Below are positions 18,110 through 26,389 of a stretch of DNA of 64,000 nt, piece by piece. The DNA comes from Anaerolineales bacterium HSG25 (GTDB lineage Bacteria > Chloroflexota > Anaerolineae > 4572-78 > J111). Positions within the stretch are counted from its first letter, which is position 1, and each line of letters begins with the position of its first letter. Made by a program: the position numbers and the translations under genes. Location of the stretch: NCBI GenBank assembly GCA_030377865.1, contig JAUCGA010000021.1, positions 1-64,000 of the forward strand, in the 5' to 3' direction. The notes under the pieces were generated by a model, which made no database searches, was not told the DNA's origin, and saw only the letters and a program-made list of their open reading frames with translations.

Positions 18110-18259
18110 GAGTGAATCTCCTATGAAACGATTTTAGAATTTGGAATTTTGGATTGTGTTTGGTGGTTTTACAACCATCCCTATTGTAAAACAGATTGTA
18201 ATATTTATGCAATTATGCAACTTGACAAAAGAGGCGGTATACTATGGTGTACCGTGTTG

Positions 18260-18440
18260 CTACAGCGTAAATAAGTCTTGCCTGATTTTTGATCGTTTAG
18301 GCATGTTGTATTATTAGACTTTTTTATTCTATCATCCTTGAAATTCTGCTCTTTTATGGCTGGTTTAGAGCAGAATTTCAAGGATGATAGAATTTTTACA
18401 ACAACCGCAAAAACCCCACAGAACTTATTTCACAATGTAG
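18260..18440 (+). mobile_element. MITE family J, copy 1
   Basis: Ends CTACAGCGTAAATAAGT and ACTTATTTCACAATGTAG are inverted. A long inner hairpin reads TTCTATCATCCTTGAAATTC / GAATTTCAAGGATGATAGAA. The second copy, at 38692-38971, carries a nested K element. Confidence 0.75.
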
Positions 18441-18550
18441 TTATGGGGAGTGAGAGATTGGAGCATGTTTTGAAGCGTTAGCTTACTCAAATTGTTATTT
18501 TCATTACGCGTTTTTTACAGATAGACTTATCTGTGCTAAGATTAATTTTT

Positions 18551-18641
18551 GGTAGTGGCGCAGAAGTAGTGGTACGGATCCGTTAGCTACCCGCAAGTTT
18601 AGAACTTGCGGGTAGCTGACCACTACCTATGCAGGACTACC
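18551..18641 (+). mobile_element. MITE family K, copy 1
   Basis: Terminal inverted repeats GGTAGTGGCGCAGAAGTAG and CTACCTATGCAGGACTACC enclose GGATCCGTTAGCTA and the CCCGCAAGTT hairpin. Nearly identical inverted copy at 38846-38936; a core-less relic at 29516-29569. Confidence 0.8.
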
Positions 18642-18674
18642 AAAAAATTTATAAAAAAACAGGTACAAAATACT

Positions 18675-19682
18675 TTGTGGCAAAAAATTATATCCATAAT
18701 CAATGAACATGAGAAGTTTGTTATTACATCCCATATCAACCCCGACTGCGACGCGCTTGGCTCAGAGTTAGCTTTAGCCACACATTTACGAGCAATGGGT
18801 AAGAGCGTTTTGATCATGAACAGTGACCCTGTTCCACCTAATTATTGGTTTATAGACCGCAAAAACAAGGCTAAACGGTTTCATAAAAACAGCAAACATC
18901 TGCGTAAACTGGACGAGGCCGAGGTGATTATTGTCGTTGATGCATCTGGTGGCTGGGAACGAATTGGCCGTGTGGGACAGAAGCTATCAGAAAGTAAAGC
19001 TATCAAAATTTGTATCGACCATCACCCCGACCCAGTTGATTTTGTTGACGTGGCGGTGGTTGATACTGACGCGGCCGCGGCCGCCGAGTTGATATATAGT
19101 CTCCTTGTAGAAATGGGAGCTACCTTTACGCCGCACATGGCTCAAGCTCTATATACAGGAATTATGACCGATACTGGCGGCTTCCGATTTCCTAAAACTA
19201 GCCCAAGAACCCACCAAATTACGGCAGAACTGTTGACTCATGGTGCTGATCCATTATTTATTTACAAACAGATCTATGAACAATCGTCTGCGGTTCGACT
19301 GCGGCTTAAGGGACATGTGCTAAGTAGTATCGAAACAGCGGCTGACGGTCAGATTGCCTACTACTCACTCGACCAAAAAACGTTCAAGGAGCATAATATC
19401 GAATTCGGCCAGCTTAATGGTTTTGCGGGTTTGGGACAGGAGATTAAAGGGGTTCGGGTAACAATTTATTGTGTAGAAGCCAGCCCTAATCGCGTAAAAA
19501 TCAGTTTGCGAACTGATGGTTCGGTCAGTATCAATCAGTTAGCTATAGAGTATGGTGGTGGTGGGCATCCTTCTGCCGCTGGTGCGAGTGCAGAGGGGCA
19601 AGTTGACGAAGTGATAGTCGAACTGGTTAAAAAAGTCACCTATTTACTGACCGAAACAAAAACGGAAACAACGTCTCCATGA
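18675..19682 (+). CDS. nrnA: DHH/DHHA1 phosphoesterase NrnA (nanoRNase / pAp phosphatase)
   Basis: Degrades short RNA oligonucleotides and dephosphorylates pAp, recycling the by-product of sulfate assimilation. About 335 residues. DHH domain: SHINPDCDALGSE, VVDASGGWERIG and IDHHPD, with YTGIMTDTGGFRFP. DHHA1 domain at the C-terminus with GGGGHPSAAGAS. The frame stays open upstream to a TTG at 18606 but that part lies in a K element. TTG at 18675 gives a normal-length protein and is preferred; no ATG precedes the conserved region, so the start is uncertain. Confidence 0.88.
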   Translation: MWQKIISIINEHEKFVITSHINPDCDALGSELALATHLRAMGKSVLIMNSDPVPPNYWFIDRKNKAKRFHKNSKHLRKLDEAEVIIVVDASGGWERIGRVGQKLSESKAIKICIDHHPDPVDFVDVAVVDTDAAAAAELIYSLLVEMGATFTPHMAQALYTGIMTDTGGFRFPKTSPRTHQITAELLTHGADPLFIYKQIYEQSSAVRLRLKGHVLSSIETAADGQIAYYSLDQKTFKEHNIEFGQLNGFAGLGQEIKGVRVTIYCVEASPNRVKISLRTDGSVSINQLAIEYGGGGHPSAAGASAEGQVDEVIVELVKKVTYLLTETKTETTSP

Positions 19683-19719
19683 TTCTAACCACATGAGGTT
19701 CTCTGGTAGATTCCGTGCA

Positions 19720-19830
19720 ACTCGAAATCCTGAATTAGATACTTTGATGGGGCAATCTTCTCGCAAGTTTTAAACTTGCGGGAAGATGATGACACAATCA
19801 TGACGTTTGCACGAAAAATCCCAAAAAGTG
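19720..19830. repeat. CCCGCAAGTT palindrome, second frame type, copy 2
   Basis: Frame CTGGTAGATTCCGTGCAACT to GACGTTTGCACG around the hairpin TCTCGCAAGTTTTAAACTTGCGGG split around its centre. Same frame as 47589-47715, in opposite orientation. Confidence 0.65.
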
Positions 19831-19840
19831 TGGTATGACT

Positions 19841-19920
19841 GTCAACTTAAGAAGTTCGTAGTAGGCACTTTAGTGCCTTTGAGGGTGATGAATCGCCTAC
19901 TACAAACGTTAAGTTGACAC
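19841..19920. repeat. Short inverted-repeat element
   Basis: TGTCAACTTAAGAAGTTCG and TAACGTTAAGTTGACA-like ends (GTTAAGTTGACA at 19909-19920), with inner GTAGTAGGC / GCCTACTAC. No second complete copy in the window. A GTCACGCTACAAGCGTGAC palindrome follows at 19924-19942. Confidence 0.6.
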
Positions 19921-19964
19921 TTATGGTCACGCTACAAGCGTGACCTACACGGCTCAAATTCGAG

Positions 19965-20045
19965 ACACGCGGAGTGCAAAAGCTTCTTGCTTTTGCCAGA
20001 GGTAAACATGCAAAAGCAAGAAGCTTTTGCACTCCTTTATTGCCA
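19965..20045. repeat. Family D palindrome, copy 2
   Basis: GGAGTGCAAAAGCTTCTTGC facing GCAAGAAGCTTTTGCACTCC with a short CAGAGGTAAACATG centre, then TTTATTGCCAAACAACTC. Copies near 10985-11068 and 56715-56812. Confidence 0.75.
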
Positions 20046-20146
20046 AACAACTCTTTTGGAGAAGATAGATTTATCTTATAAAGTTCTAACAATCATCATT
20101 TATACTGGAGTAGGTAGCTTAGTTAACGCAAGGAGGTTTGTAATCA

Positions 20147-20467
20147 ATGCCAATTTATGAATATCGGTGTCCAGAATGTGGGGAAACATTTGAGAAGCGA
20201 CAAAGTTTTAATGCCGAGCCTGTAGCAGATTGTGTAGAGTGTGATTTTTCTGGAGCCAAGCGGAAAATCTCTGCACCAGCCATCGTGTTTAAGGGGAGTG
20301 GTTTTTATGTAACTGATACGCGCAAAGGTAGCTCAAAAAATGCTTCTCCAAATAATGGCAGTAAAAAATCTGACAACGGTGCCAATACCAATAAAGAGAC
20401 AAAAACATCTGATAAAAAATCATCAACAGATAGTAAAAAAGTTAAAAAAGAAGCCAAAGCGGCATAA
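20147..20467 (+). CDS. FmdB-family zinc-ribbon protein
   Basis: A 106-residue putative regulatory protein. The N-terminal zinc ribbon MPIYEYRCPECG...DCVECDF carries two Cys pairs and is the FmdB/CxxC hallmark, with FKGSGFYVTDTR after it. The C-terminal 40 residues are a low-complexity Lys/Ser/Asn tail. A strong AAGGAGG precedes the ATG. A terminator follows within 30 bases, so it is a single-gene unit. Members regulate amidase genes in one studied case; the role here is unknown. Confidence 0.85.
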   Translation: MPIYEYRCPECGETFEKRQSFNAEPVADCVECDFSGAKRKISAPAIVFKGSGFYVTDTRKGSSKNASPNNGSKKSDNGANTNKETKTSDKKSSTDSKKVKKEAKAA

Positions 20468-20493
20468 TTAATTTAACAATTCAACGTCGAACA

Positions 20494-20521
20494 AAAAGAC
20501 TCGGTATTTACCGAGCTTTTT
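20494..20521 (+). terminator. Intrinsic terminator of the FmdB-like gene
   Basis: CTCGGTA / TACCGAG with flanking AAAAAG and CTTTTTA. An F element (copy 4) inserted immediately downstream, duplicating part of the T tract. Confidence 0.8.
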
Positions 20522-20525
20522 ATGT

Positions 20526-20616
20526 GTAAATATTCAGTGAACTCGCTAAAAAGAGCGTCAGAAACCCGATTTCTCAAAGAAATCGGGTTTCTAGGGCTGT
20601 TTTACTGATCTTTTAC
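20526..20616 (+). mobile_element. MITE family F, copy 4, perfect 8-bp target duplication
   Basis: Full-length element GTAAATATTCAG to GATCTTTTAC with the AGAAACCCGATTTC hairpin. TTTTATGT flanks both sides (20518-20525, 20617-20624). From 20625 to the tRNA at 20819 I see nothing recognisable. Confidence 0.88.
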
Positions 20617-20818
20617 TTTTATGTGGGTATGACCAAACTGAACCGGAAACCGCATTGTCCGTCGTTACTCAGACTAGGCAGCATTAAAAAGCGTCTTGAT
20701 ATTGTGATGATTGAAATCAATCACCTTTTTCTTGTTGGCTCTATGAGCATAAACCACTTCAAAAACATAAATGCAAAGTTGCGTAACTGAAAATCTCATG
20801 CTAAAATGGCTTCATTGT

Positions 20819-20889
20819 TGGGGAGTCGTCTAATGGTAGGACAACAGATTTTGGTTCTGTCGGTTGGGGTTCGAGTCCCTGCTCCCCAG
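20819..20889 (+). tRNA. tRNA-Gln (anticodon TTG)
   Basis: Acceptor TGGGGAG / CTCCCCA with discriminator G, anticodon stem ACAGA / TCTGT with loop TTTTGGT (anticodon TTG), and T arm TTGGGGTTCGAGTCCCTG. CCA is not encoded. A terminator follows directly. Confidence 0.96.
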
Positions 20890-20893
20890 TTAT

Positions 20894-20926
20894 AGGGCAA
20901 GAGATACTCTTGCCCTAATTTTTTTT
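20894..20926 (+). terminator. Intrinsic terminator of tRNA-Gln
   Basis: AGGGCAAGA / TCTTGCCCT stem with a five-base loop, then AATTTTTTTT. Confidence 0.9.
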
Positions 20927-20942
20927 ATCCACATATTCTAAA

Positions 20943-21491
20943 TTGGCCGGACTAATTTCAAAAACAGGTTGCATTTCACTTTTACTGCTTGCCATCGGAC
21001 TTCTCGTTGGCACGCTTTTTTTTATTCAAGCCTATTTTTTATTTGCCCTGCCCAAACCATCAGACCGGCTTTATGTTGAGCCAACCTCAGCCGCCCCCGC
21101 TTTACGGTTGCCCACTGCTCCTCCTCCAACAATTACTCATGCTCCACTCGCTCCATCTGTTGAAAAATTCACCGCTAAAGAGCCGATTCGTGGTTTTAAC
21201 AACTGTACAGAGTACGGCTTTCGAGGGATTGTCTGGTCAATCGCCCAAGAACCTTTGGCTGATGTACAGGTGGTGGCTTGGGAAAAAGAGACGCGTCTTG
21301 TGGCAATGGAAACTACCGATAGTAGCGGTATTTACCAAATTATGCTTTCTGGATCGGCTACAGTACCTCAATTTTGGGTGCAAATTTATCAAGCCGATCA
21401 ACCCGTTTCTAACCCATTACTGTTAGATATTCAAAATGATTGTAGCCAAGGATATCAAGTCTATCAAATAGACTGGCAAGCAATACCGTAA
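20943..21491 (+). CDS. Membrane-anchored extracellular protein of unknown function
   Basis: 182 residues. A hydrophobic segment at about 10-35 (ISLLLLAIGLLVGTLFFIQAYF) is followed by a Pro/Ala/Thr-rich stalk (about 45-75) and a small C-terminal domain. The latter, with ADVQVVAWEKE and TTDSSGIYQIML, looks like a carboxypeptidase-regulatory-type beta sandwich, with Cys near 87 and 167 that could pair. Start TTG at 20943 is the first in-frame start after the tRNA terminator; no clear ribosome site was found. It lies 15 bases upstream of the next gene and is probably co-transcribed with it. Confidence 0.62.
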   Translation: MAGLISKTGCISLLLLAIGLLVGTLFFIQAYFLFALPKPSDRLYVEPTSAAPALRLPTAPPPTITHAPLAPSVEKFTAKEPIRGFNNCTEYGFRGIVWSIAQEPLADVQVVAWEKETRLVAMETTDSSGIYQIMLSGSATVPQFWVQIYQADQPVSNPLLLDIQNDCSQGYQVYQIDWQAIP

Positions 21492-21506
21492 CAAAGTATA
21501 AAACTC

Positions 21507-22517
21507 ATGAAAACCTCAATTTTTACTAATGTAACAACCTTTGATGCCCTTTCTGTGGAATGGGATAATTTGTTAGAACGAGCTGTCAGCGCACCGTTTT
21601 TTATGCGTTATGCCTATCAGCGGGCATGGTGGCAATATCTGGGTAATGACGATTTGGTTTTGATTGTCGTGCGAGATGACGATGATCGCCTAGTTGGTTT
21701 GGTTCCACTATATGGCAAGATTAATCAAGCTGGTCAACGTGAGCTAAGTTTTGTGGGCTGTGTTGAAGTGTCGGATTATCTTGATATGTTGGTTGACCCG
21801 AATCATGCTGAGGCAGTTTATATCGCTTTGCTCGATTGTTTTGCTTCTACTGACCTGATGTGGGATAGGCTCTATCTGTGTAGTTTACCTCATAATTCAC
21901 CCACTCATGCTCGTTTTGCTGAGTTGGTTCAGCAACGAGGGTGGAGAGTGGCGGTGTCACAACAGGACGTTTGTCCGGTGATTACATTGGCCGATAGTTG
22001 GGACAATTATTTGGCTGGAATCGTCAAGAAACAACGTCATGAAATTCGGCGCAAAATTCGGCGTTTAGAACGAGATGCACAGGTTGAGCAGGTGGTCATT
22101 GATTCGGAAGTAGGTTTGGATGCGGCTATGGATATTTTCATCGACCTGCATCAGAAATCGACCCCCGATAAAGAGGATTTTTGGAGTGATCAACTCATCA
22201 ACTTCTTTAAGGCGTTTGCTCATGACGCGGCGCAGGCCGGTTGGCTAAAACTCTATTTCTTAGAGGTTGATGGGGCAAAACTCGCGGCGATGCTCTGTTT
22301 TGATTATGATAATCAGTTTTTGTTGTATAACTCTGGTTACGACCCAGCTTATGCCAAGTTGAGTGTGGGCAATGTGCTAACCTCGTACACGATTAAGGCC
22401 GCTATTGAGTTAGGTCGCACTCGGTATGATTTTTTACGGGGTGACGAAACCTACAAGTTCCGTTTTGGGGCTGAATCAGAAGTAGTCTACGATTTACAAA
22501 TCACACGAGGTGCATAA
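21507..22517 (+). CDS. FemAB-like GNAT acyltransferase (PF13480-type)
   Basis: A 336-residue cytoplasmic protein of the BcsL/FemAB-like GNAT group. Visible features: APFFMRYAYQRAWWQYLG near the N-terminus, the basic stretch IVKKQRHEIRRKIRRLERD in the middle, and the C-terminal SVGNVLTSYTIKAAIELG plus DFLRGDETYKFRFG typical of the fold. Such proteins transfer acyl or aminoacyl groups in polysaccharide or peptidoglycan modification. The substrate cannot be deduced. Its 3' end overlaps the convergent UroD-family gene by 17 bases. Confidence 0.8.
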   Translation: MKTSIFTNVTTFDALSVEWDNLLERAVSAPFFMRYAYQRAWWQYLGNDDLVLIVVRDDDDRLVGLVPLYGKINQAGQRELSFVGCVEVSDYLDMLVDPNHAEAVYIALLDCFASTDLMWDRLYLCSLPHNSPTHARFAELVQQRGWRVAVSQQDVCPVITLADSWDNYLAGIVKKQRHEIRRKIRRLERDAQVEQVVIDSEVGLDAAMDIFIDLHQKSTPDKEDFWSDQLINFFKAFAHDAAQAGWLKLYFLEVDGAKLAAMLCFDYDNQFLLYNSGYDPAYAKLSVGNVLTSYTIKAAIELGRTRYDFLRGDETYKFRFGAESEVVYDLQITRGA

Positions 22518-23472
22518 TCGCTCGTAGATTCTCATCGGGGGTTTGAGGAGATAAAACATTTGTGGGAGCTAAAATAAGGCGCTGACCACCGGTCTTTTTT
22601 GTAGCATGACGAATTTGAGTAAAAATTTCTGCCGAACTGCCTTGTTCTAATATCGAGCTGTTAAGACCGGTCATGAGCGTTTTGTTGGTTAGGATTAATG
22701 CCTCTTCGATGGAACTATTATGACCAGAATGTTGCCAACTAACGGCATGGACAGGGTATTGGTTAGCAACTTTAAAGTCAATATTACTCCCTTCCAAATG
22801 CAATACTAGCGGTACTGGCTCTGCTTTAACCCGTTCTAGGGCAATAAGATCGTATCGTACTCCATAGGTCTGATAATCCTCTGCATCAAACTGGGTGGTG
22901 CTGGCGGTCTGGCTAACAAAAAAGATACCGTCTGCACCCGCGTCGATAACCGCTCTGGCAAAACGAGATATTGTCTCGGCAATGGTGGCTAGACCAATAT
23001 GGACATCGGTCGGTGTGTCATGCAGATGTTTAATTAGGTTTTTACCCGCAAGTTGATAGGCAATCGTTAGCGGGGTGAACACGGTCATCAAAAACGGCGC
23101 GTCATCCTCAGCGAGTTGGTTCTTAACCAGCTTAATCGCATGAAGCATCTCTCCATAACACCCCTCTGTACCGCGCAACGTCGTTAAATTTCGCCAATCT
23201 TGAGATCGTTGAATAAGAGGTTGTTTGAGAATAGAGGGCTGGGTATCATCTTGGGAAAAAGAGATTCTGGCTCCCCAATCTTCAATAGCGTAGAAACTGC
23301 TGGGAGTCAATTTAATTAGATCAAAATCGTACCGTTTGTAAAATGCCAATGTTGCAGAAGCTAATCCGGTTGCCGTTTGTTCTTGTTTATAAAAATGTCG
23401 CCACAAACTGATTGGCACTCGGTCAACCGGCAAGCCCTCTAGTGCCGCATAAACTCGGTCACGCTTGTTCAT
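22501..23472 (-). CDS. Uroporphyrinogen decarboxylase-family protein
   Basis: 323 residues of the UroD/MtaA fold. It starts MNKRDRVYAALEGLPVDRVPISLWRHF, the family's N-terminal pattern, and has DAGADGIFFVSQTAS and LHLEGSNIDF in the barrel. True HemE enzymes carry FAGAP(W/F) and YTAP-type motifs that I do not see, so a corrinoid-methyltransferase-like or other side branch is more likely than haem synthesis. AGGAG precedes the ATG. No corrinoid protein gene lies nearby. Confidence 0.78.
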   Translation of the reverse strand: MNKRDRVYAALEGLPVDRVPISLWRHFYKQEQTATGLASATLAFYKRYDFDLIKLTPSSFYAIEDWGARISFSQDDTQPSILKQPLIQRSQDWRNLTTLRGTEGCYGEMLHAIKLVKNQLAEDDAPFLMTVFTPLTIAYQLAGKNLIKHLHDTPTDVHIGLATIAETISRFARAVIDAGADGIFFVSQTASTTQFDAEDYQTYGVRYDLIALERVKAEPVPLVLHLEGSNIDFKVANQYPVHAVSWQHSGHNSSIEEALILTNKTLMTGLNSSILEQGSSAEIFTQIRHATKKTGGQRLILAPTNVLSPQTPDENLRAIMHLV

Positions 23473-23727
23473 TTACGCTCCTAGTTTGGTAAAAAACCGC
23501 CAACTCACTTTATTAATCAAATAATCTCGTTTGACGGGTAGGTCATTTGTCTTAGCAGGTTAGCATGATTTATGACAAATTGCCTACGTTATTGCCATGA
23601 TAGCATAAATCGAGTAACTAGACAATCGTTACAGATTGTATGAGTCTGCGATAGGTTATGTTGATATGAGAATCACTTATCACTTATCACTTATCACTTA
23701 TTACTTTATCTCAATGTTAAAAAACAC
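23473..23727. other. Intergenic, no gene seen
   Basis: AT-rich spacer between the divergent UroD-family gene and the leuA promoter. The only repeat is a run of CACTTATCA-type units at about 23672-23705. Confidence 0.6.
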
Positions 23728-23756
23728 TTGCCAAATCATTAAAATCGTGATATAGT
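23728..23756 (+). promoter_or_regulatory. Sigma-70-type promoter of the leuA leader
   Basis: TTGCCA (23728-23733), a 17-base spacer, then TATAGT (23751-23756). Transcription would start near 23763, about 25 bases before the leader-peptide ATG. Confidence 0.75.
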
Positions 23757-23787
23757 CAACGCACGTCTAAAAAATGTTGATTTAATT

Positions 23788-23874
23788 ATGTTGATACTTG
23801 TGCCAACCATAAACCTACTTAACCTTCTTAGCACGCTCCTCCGGGTGAGGGGCTATTTTTGCTTGGGTGAGTGA
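23788..23874 (+). CDS. leuL: Leucine-rich leader peptide of leuA (attenuator)
   Basis: A 28-codon frame with nine Leu codons: ATG-TTG-ATA-CTT, then CTA-CTT-AAC-CTT-CTT, CTC-CTC and TTG, plus Ile and Val codons. It reads MLILVPTINLLNLLSTLL and ends GYFCLGE. It sits between a good promoter and a terminator directly before leuA, the arrangement of ribosome-mediated attenuation. No strong Shine-Dalgarno is visible. The symbol leuL follows the enteric precedent; the peptide itself is not homologous in sequence. Confidence 0.8.
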   Translation: MLILVPTINLLNLLSTLLRVRGYFCLGE

Positions 23875-23947
23875 GTATCTATTATGGTTGGATTAGGTAC
23901 ATGTAATGGCCTTTCAAAGCCTCCCCAAGTGGGAGGCTTTTTTTATT
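23862..23947 (+). terminator. Attenuator: antiterminator / terminator of leuA
   Basis: Terminator: AAAGCCTCCC (23916-23925), loop CAAGT, GGGAGGCTTT (23931-23940), then TTTTATT. Antiterminator: CTTGGG and GAG at 23862-23871 can pair with CTC and CCCAAG at 23921-23929, nine base pairs with one bulge. The left arm covers the last codons of the leader peptide. A ribosome reaching the stop would mask it (termination); one stalled at Leu codons 23815-23841 would leave it free (read-through). Confidence 0.82.
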
Positions 23948-23971
23948 GTTTTAATTTAAGGAGATTATCTT

Positions 23972-25726
23972 ATGAGTATGACCCAGATTGTAACCGACGA
24001 ACAGCATGATGTTGTAGCTCAACCATCCGTTAGCCAGCCAAATGGAAATGGTAAACCAATGTTGAAAAAATATCAACCGTTTCCCCAAATTGACCTGTCT
24101 AATCGGCAATGGCCCACGCGTACCATTACCACTGCGCCGATTTGGTGCAGTGTTGATTTGCGAGATGGTAATCAGGCATTGGCAATTCCTATGAGTGTAG
24201 ACGAAAAAATTGCCATGTTCCAATTGTTGGTCGATATTGGTTTTAAGGAGATTGAGGTTGGTTTTCCAGCCGCTTCGCAAATTGAGTTCGACTTTTTGCG
24301 ACGGTTGGTTGATGAGAATCTGATTCCTGACGATGTACGAGTGCAGGTATTGGTACAGGCCCGCGAGCATCTGATTCGACGTACCTTTGATTCGTTACAG
24401 GGTACAAAAAAGGCGATTTTACACCTATATAACTCTACTTCGCCAGTGCAACGTGAGGTCGTGTTTGGCATGTCCAAACAGGAAATTATTGATATTGCAG
24501 TTAGTGCCACAAAATTGGTTAAATCGTTGGCTCCTACTCTGCCCGACACTGACCTGATGTTTCAATATTCGCCGGAAAGTTTCTCGGCCACTGAACTGTC
24601 TTTTGCCGTAGAGGTTTGTGACGCGGTCGCTGATACATGGCAACCTACTCCTGAACGTAAGATGATTTTGAATTTGCCCGCAACTGTAGAGTTAGCAACA
24701 CCTAACGTTCATGCTGACCAAATTGAATGGTTCTGCCAAAATATCCATAAACGGGATTCGGTTATCATTAGCCTGCATACCCATAATGATCGCGGAACAG
24801 GTATCGCCGCTACGGAATTAGGGCTTTTAGCTGGAGCAGAACGGGTAGAAGGGACGTTGTTTGGTAATGGGGAGCGAACCGGTAATGTGGACTTGGTCAC
24901 TGTAGCGTTGAACATGTATACTCAAGGGGTTGATCCCCATTTGAATTTTGATGATATTAATGGTGTGCGATTAGCGTATGAGCAGGGGACACGCATGCTG
25001 GTTCATTCACGTCATCCCTATGCCGGTGATTTGGTTTTTACGGCCTTTTCTGGTTCACATCAAGATGCGATCAACAAGGGCATGGCGGTTCAAAATAAGA
25101 AAACTGACCCGTTGTGGGATGTGCCTTATCTGCCAATTGACCCGCAAGATATTGGGCGTAACTATGAGGCGATTATTCGGATTAACGCTCAATCTGGTAA
25201 GGGTGGAGTGGCCTATTTGTTGGAGCATGAGTTCGGTTTTAAATTACCCAAAGCTATGCGGATAGAGTTTGGCAAGATTATCAACGATATGGCCGATAAA
25301 CTGGGGAATGAAATCAGTAGTTTGCAGATTCGGGAATCGTTTGAACAGACCTATCTTCATATTACTTCACCCTTTAAGCTGGAGAAATTCCGTACTCAAC
25401 TGCTAAACAATGATGACCCCGACAAATCAGTTCGCTGTGAGGCCGATTTGTTGATTGACGGCAAACCTCATACCGTTCAGGGATACGGCAATGGGCCAAT
25501 TAATGCCTTTATGCAGGCTATGAAAGAGGAGCTAGTTCCAGAGTTCCGCCTGCTGTCATACAGTGAACACTCCCTGCAAAAAGGCTCAGGTGCTGAGGCT
25601 GTTTCTTACATCCAAATTTGTACCCCCTCTAATGAGAGTTTCTTTGGCGCTGGAACTGATACAAATATTGAATTAGCTTCCATTAAAGCCTTGGTTAGTG
25701 CCTTAAATCGAGCTTTGAGCAATTAG
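23972..25726 (+). CDS. leuA: 2-isopropylmalate synthase (long LeuA form)
   Basis: First committed step of leucine synthesis: acetyl-CoA plus 2-oxoisovalerate to 2-isopropylmalate. At 584 residues this is the long type seen in Actinomycetota and others. Residues about 50-345 form the HMGL-like barrel with CSVDLRDGNQAL, EVGFPAASQ and the metal-binding SLHTHNDRGTG plus GNGERTGN. The C-terminal 150 residues (CEADLLIDGKPHTVQGYGNGP, GAGTDTNIELASIKALVSAL) form the leucine-sensing regulatory domain. AAGGAG at about 23958. Controlled by the upstream attenuator and presumably by leucine feedback. No other leu gene follows. Confidence 0.96.
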   Translation: MSMTQIVTDEQHDVVAQPSVSQPNGNGKPMLKKYQPFPQIDLSNRQWPTRTITTAPIWCSVDLRDGNQALAIPMSVDEKIAMFQLLVDIGFKEIEVGFPAASQIEFDFLRRLVDENLIPDDVRVQVLVQAREHLIRRTFDSLQGTKKAILHLYNSTSPVQREVVFGMSKQEIIDIAVSATKLVKSLAPTLPDTDLMFQYSPESFSATELSFAVEVCDAVADTWQPTPERKMILNLPATVELATPNVHADQIEWFCQNIHKRDSVIISLHTHNDRGTGIAATELGLLAGAERVEGTLFGNGERTGNVDLVTVALNMYTQGVDPHLNFDDINGVRLAYEQGTRMLVHSRHPYAGDLVFTAFSGSHQDAINKGMAVQNKKTDPLWDVPYLPIDPQDIGRNYEAIIRINAQSGKGGVAYLLEHEFGFKLPKAMRIEFGKIINDMADKLGNEISSLQIRESFEQTYLHITSPFKLEKFRTQLLNNDDPDKSVRCEADLLIDGKPHTVQGYGNGPINAFMQAMKEELVPEFRLLSYSEHSLQKGSGAEAVSYIQICTPSNESFFGAGTDTNIELASIKALVSALNRALSN

Positions 25727-25789
25727 GGGTAATTGGCCTTGGCTCTTTGGGGCTTTCCGTGCAAAATTCCATTCGTAGTAAAATTCTCG

Positions 25790-25860
25790 CAAAGGTTTTT
25801 AATTCAAGGCCAACCTTCCCGCAAGTTCTAAACTTGCGGGAAGGTGATGGCTGAAGATAT
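25790..25860. repeat. Family G palindrome, copy 4
   Basis: TTTTAATTCAAGGCCAACC followed by the CTTCCCGCAAGTT hairpin, ending GGTGATGGCTGA. It is preceded at 25735-25765 by a stray end (TTGGCTCTTTGGGGCTTTCC) of the second-frame elements. 25865-25998 shows nothing recognisable. Confidence 0.65.
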
Positions 25861-26013
25861 CTGACGCTAACGGAATCTTTGGGCGAGCAAGACTACAACA
25901 GATTTGGGGATTTAACGGATAAAAACCTCCCCCGATAACAGACTGATTACATTCAAATTCGGTTAATTCGTGTCATCGAGAACCAATCCGTTTTTTTCAA
26001 TTATCCGTTGTAG

Positions 26014-26116
26014 TGTGGTGGTCAAGATGATGTTGGAGTGCAATGGGTTCAGCCATTGCTTTTGGCAACGGCTAAACCCGTTGCACTCCATTTGCAACAT
26101 CAGTCTGACCACTACA
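26014..26116 (+). mobile_element. MITE family E, copy 2, 103 bp with perfect 15-bp target duplication
   Basis: TGTGGTGGTCA and TGACCACTACA ends. AATTATCCGTTGTAG is repeated at 25999-26013 and 26117-26131. Same length as copies 1, 3 and 4. Confidence 0.92.
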
Positions 26117-26192
26117 AATTATCCGTTGTAGTCCTGTCTTCAACTGAACCAAAGAAAAAGTTAGGGTGAGCAAAATTAGTCTAAACTCTATA

Positions 26193-26352
26193 TCAAGAGT
26201 TTGTCATTTCATTCATGATCTGATATATTGATAAAATCAAAAGCATTTTTTGACAGGATTAACAAAATTAACAGGATTTTTTGCTTGTAATCCTGTCAAT
26301 CCTGTTAATCCTGTCAGATATTGTTTTAGTCATGTTGAAATGATAAACTTCT
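26193..26352. repeat. Family H palindromic element, copy 2
   Basis: AGAGTTTGTCATTTCATTC to CATTTCAACATGACT-type ends in inverted order around ACAGGATT / AATCCTGT units. 40 bp upstream of the response-regulator stop. Confidence 0.72.
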
Positions 26353-26389
26353 GCTATATATATAGTCGAAACAAATACCAAAATAGGTC

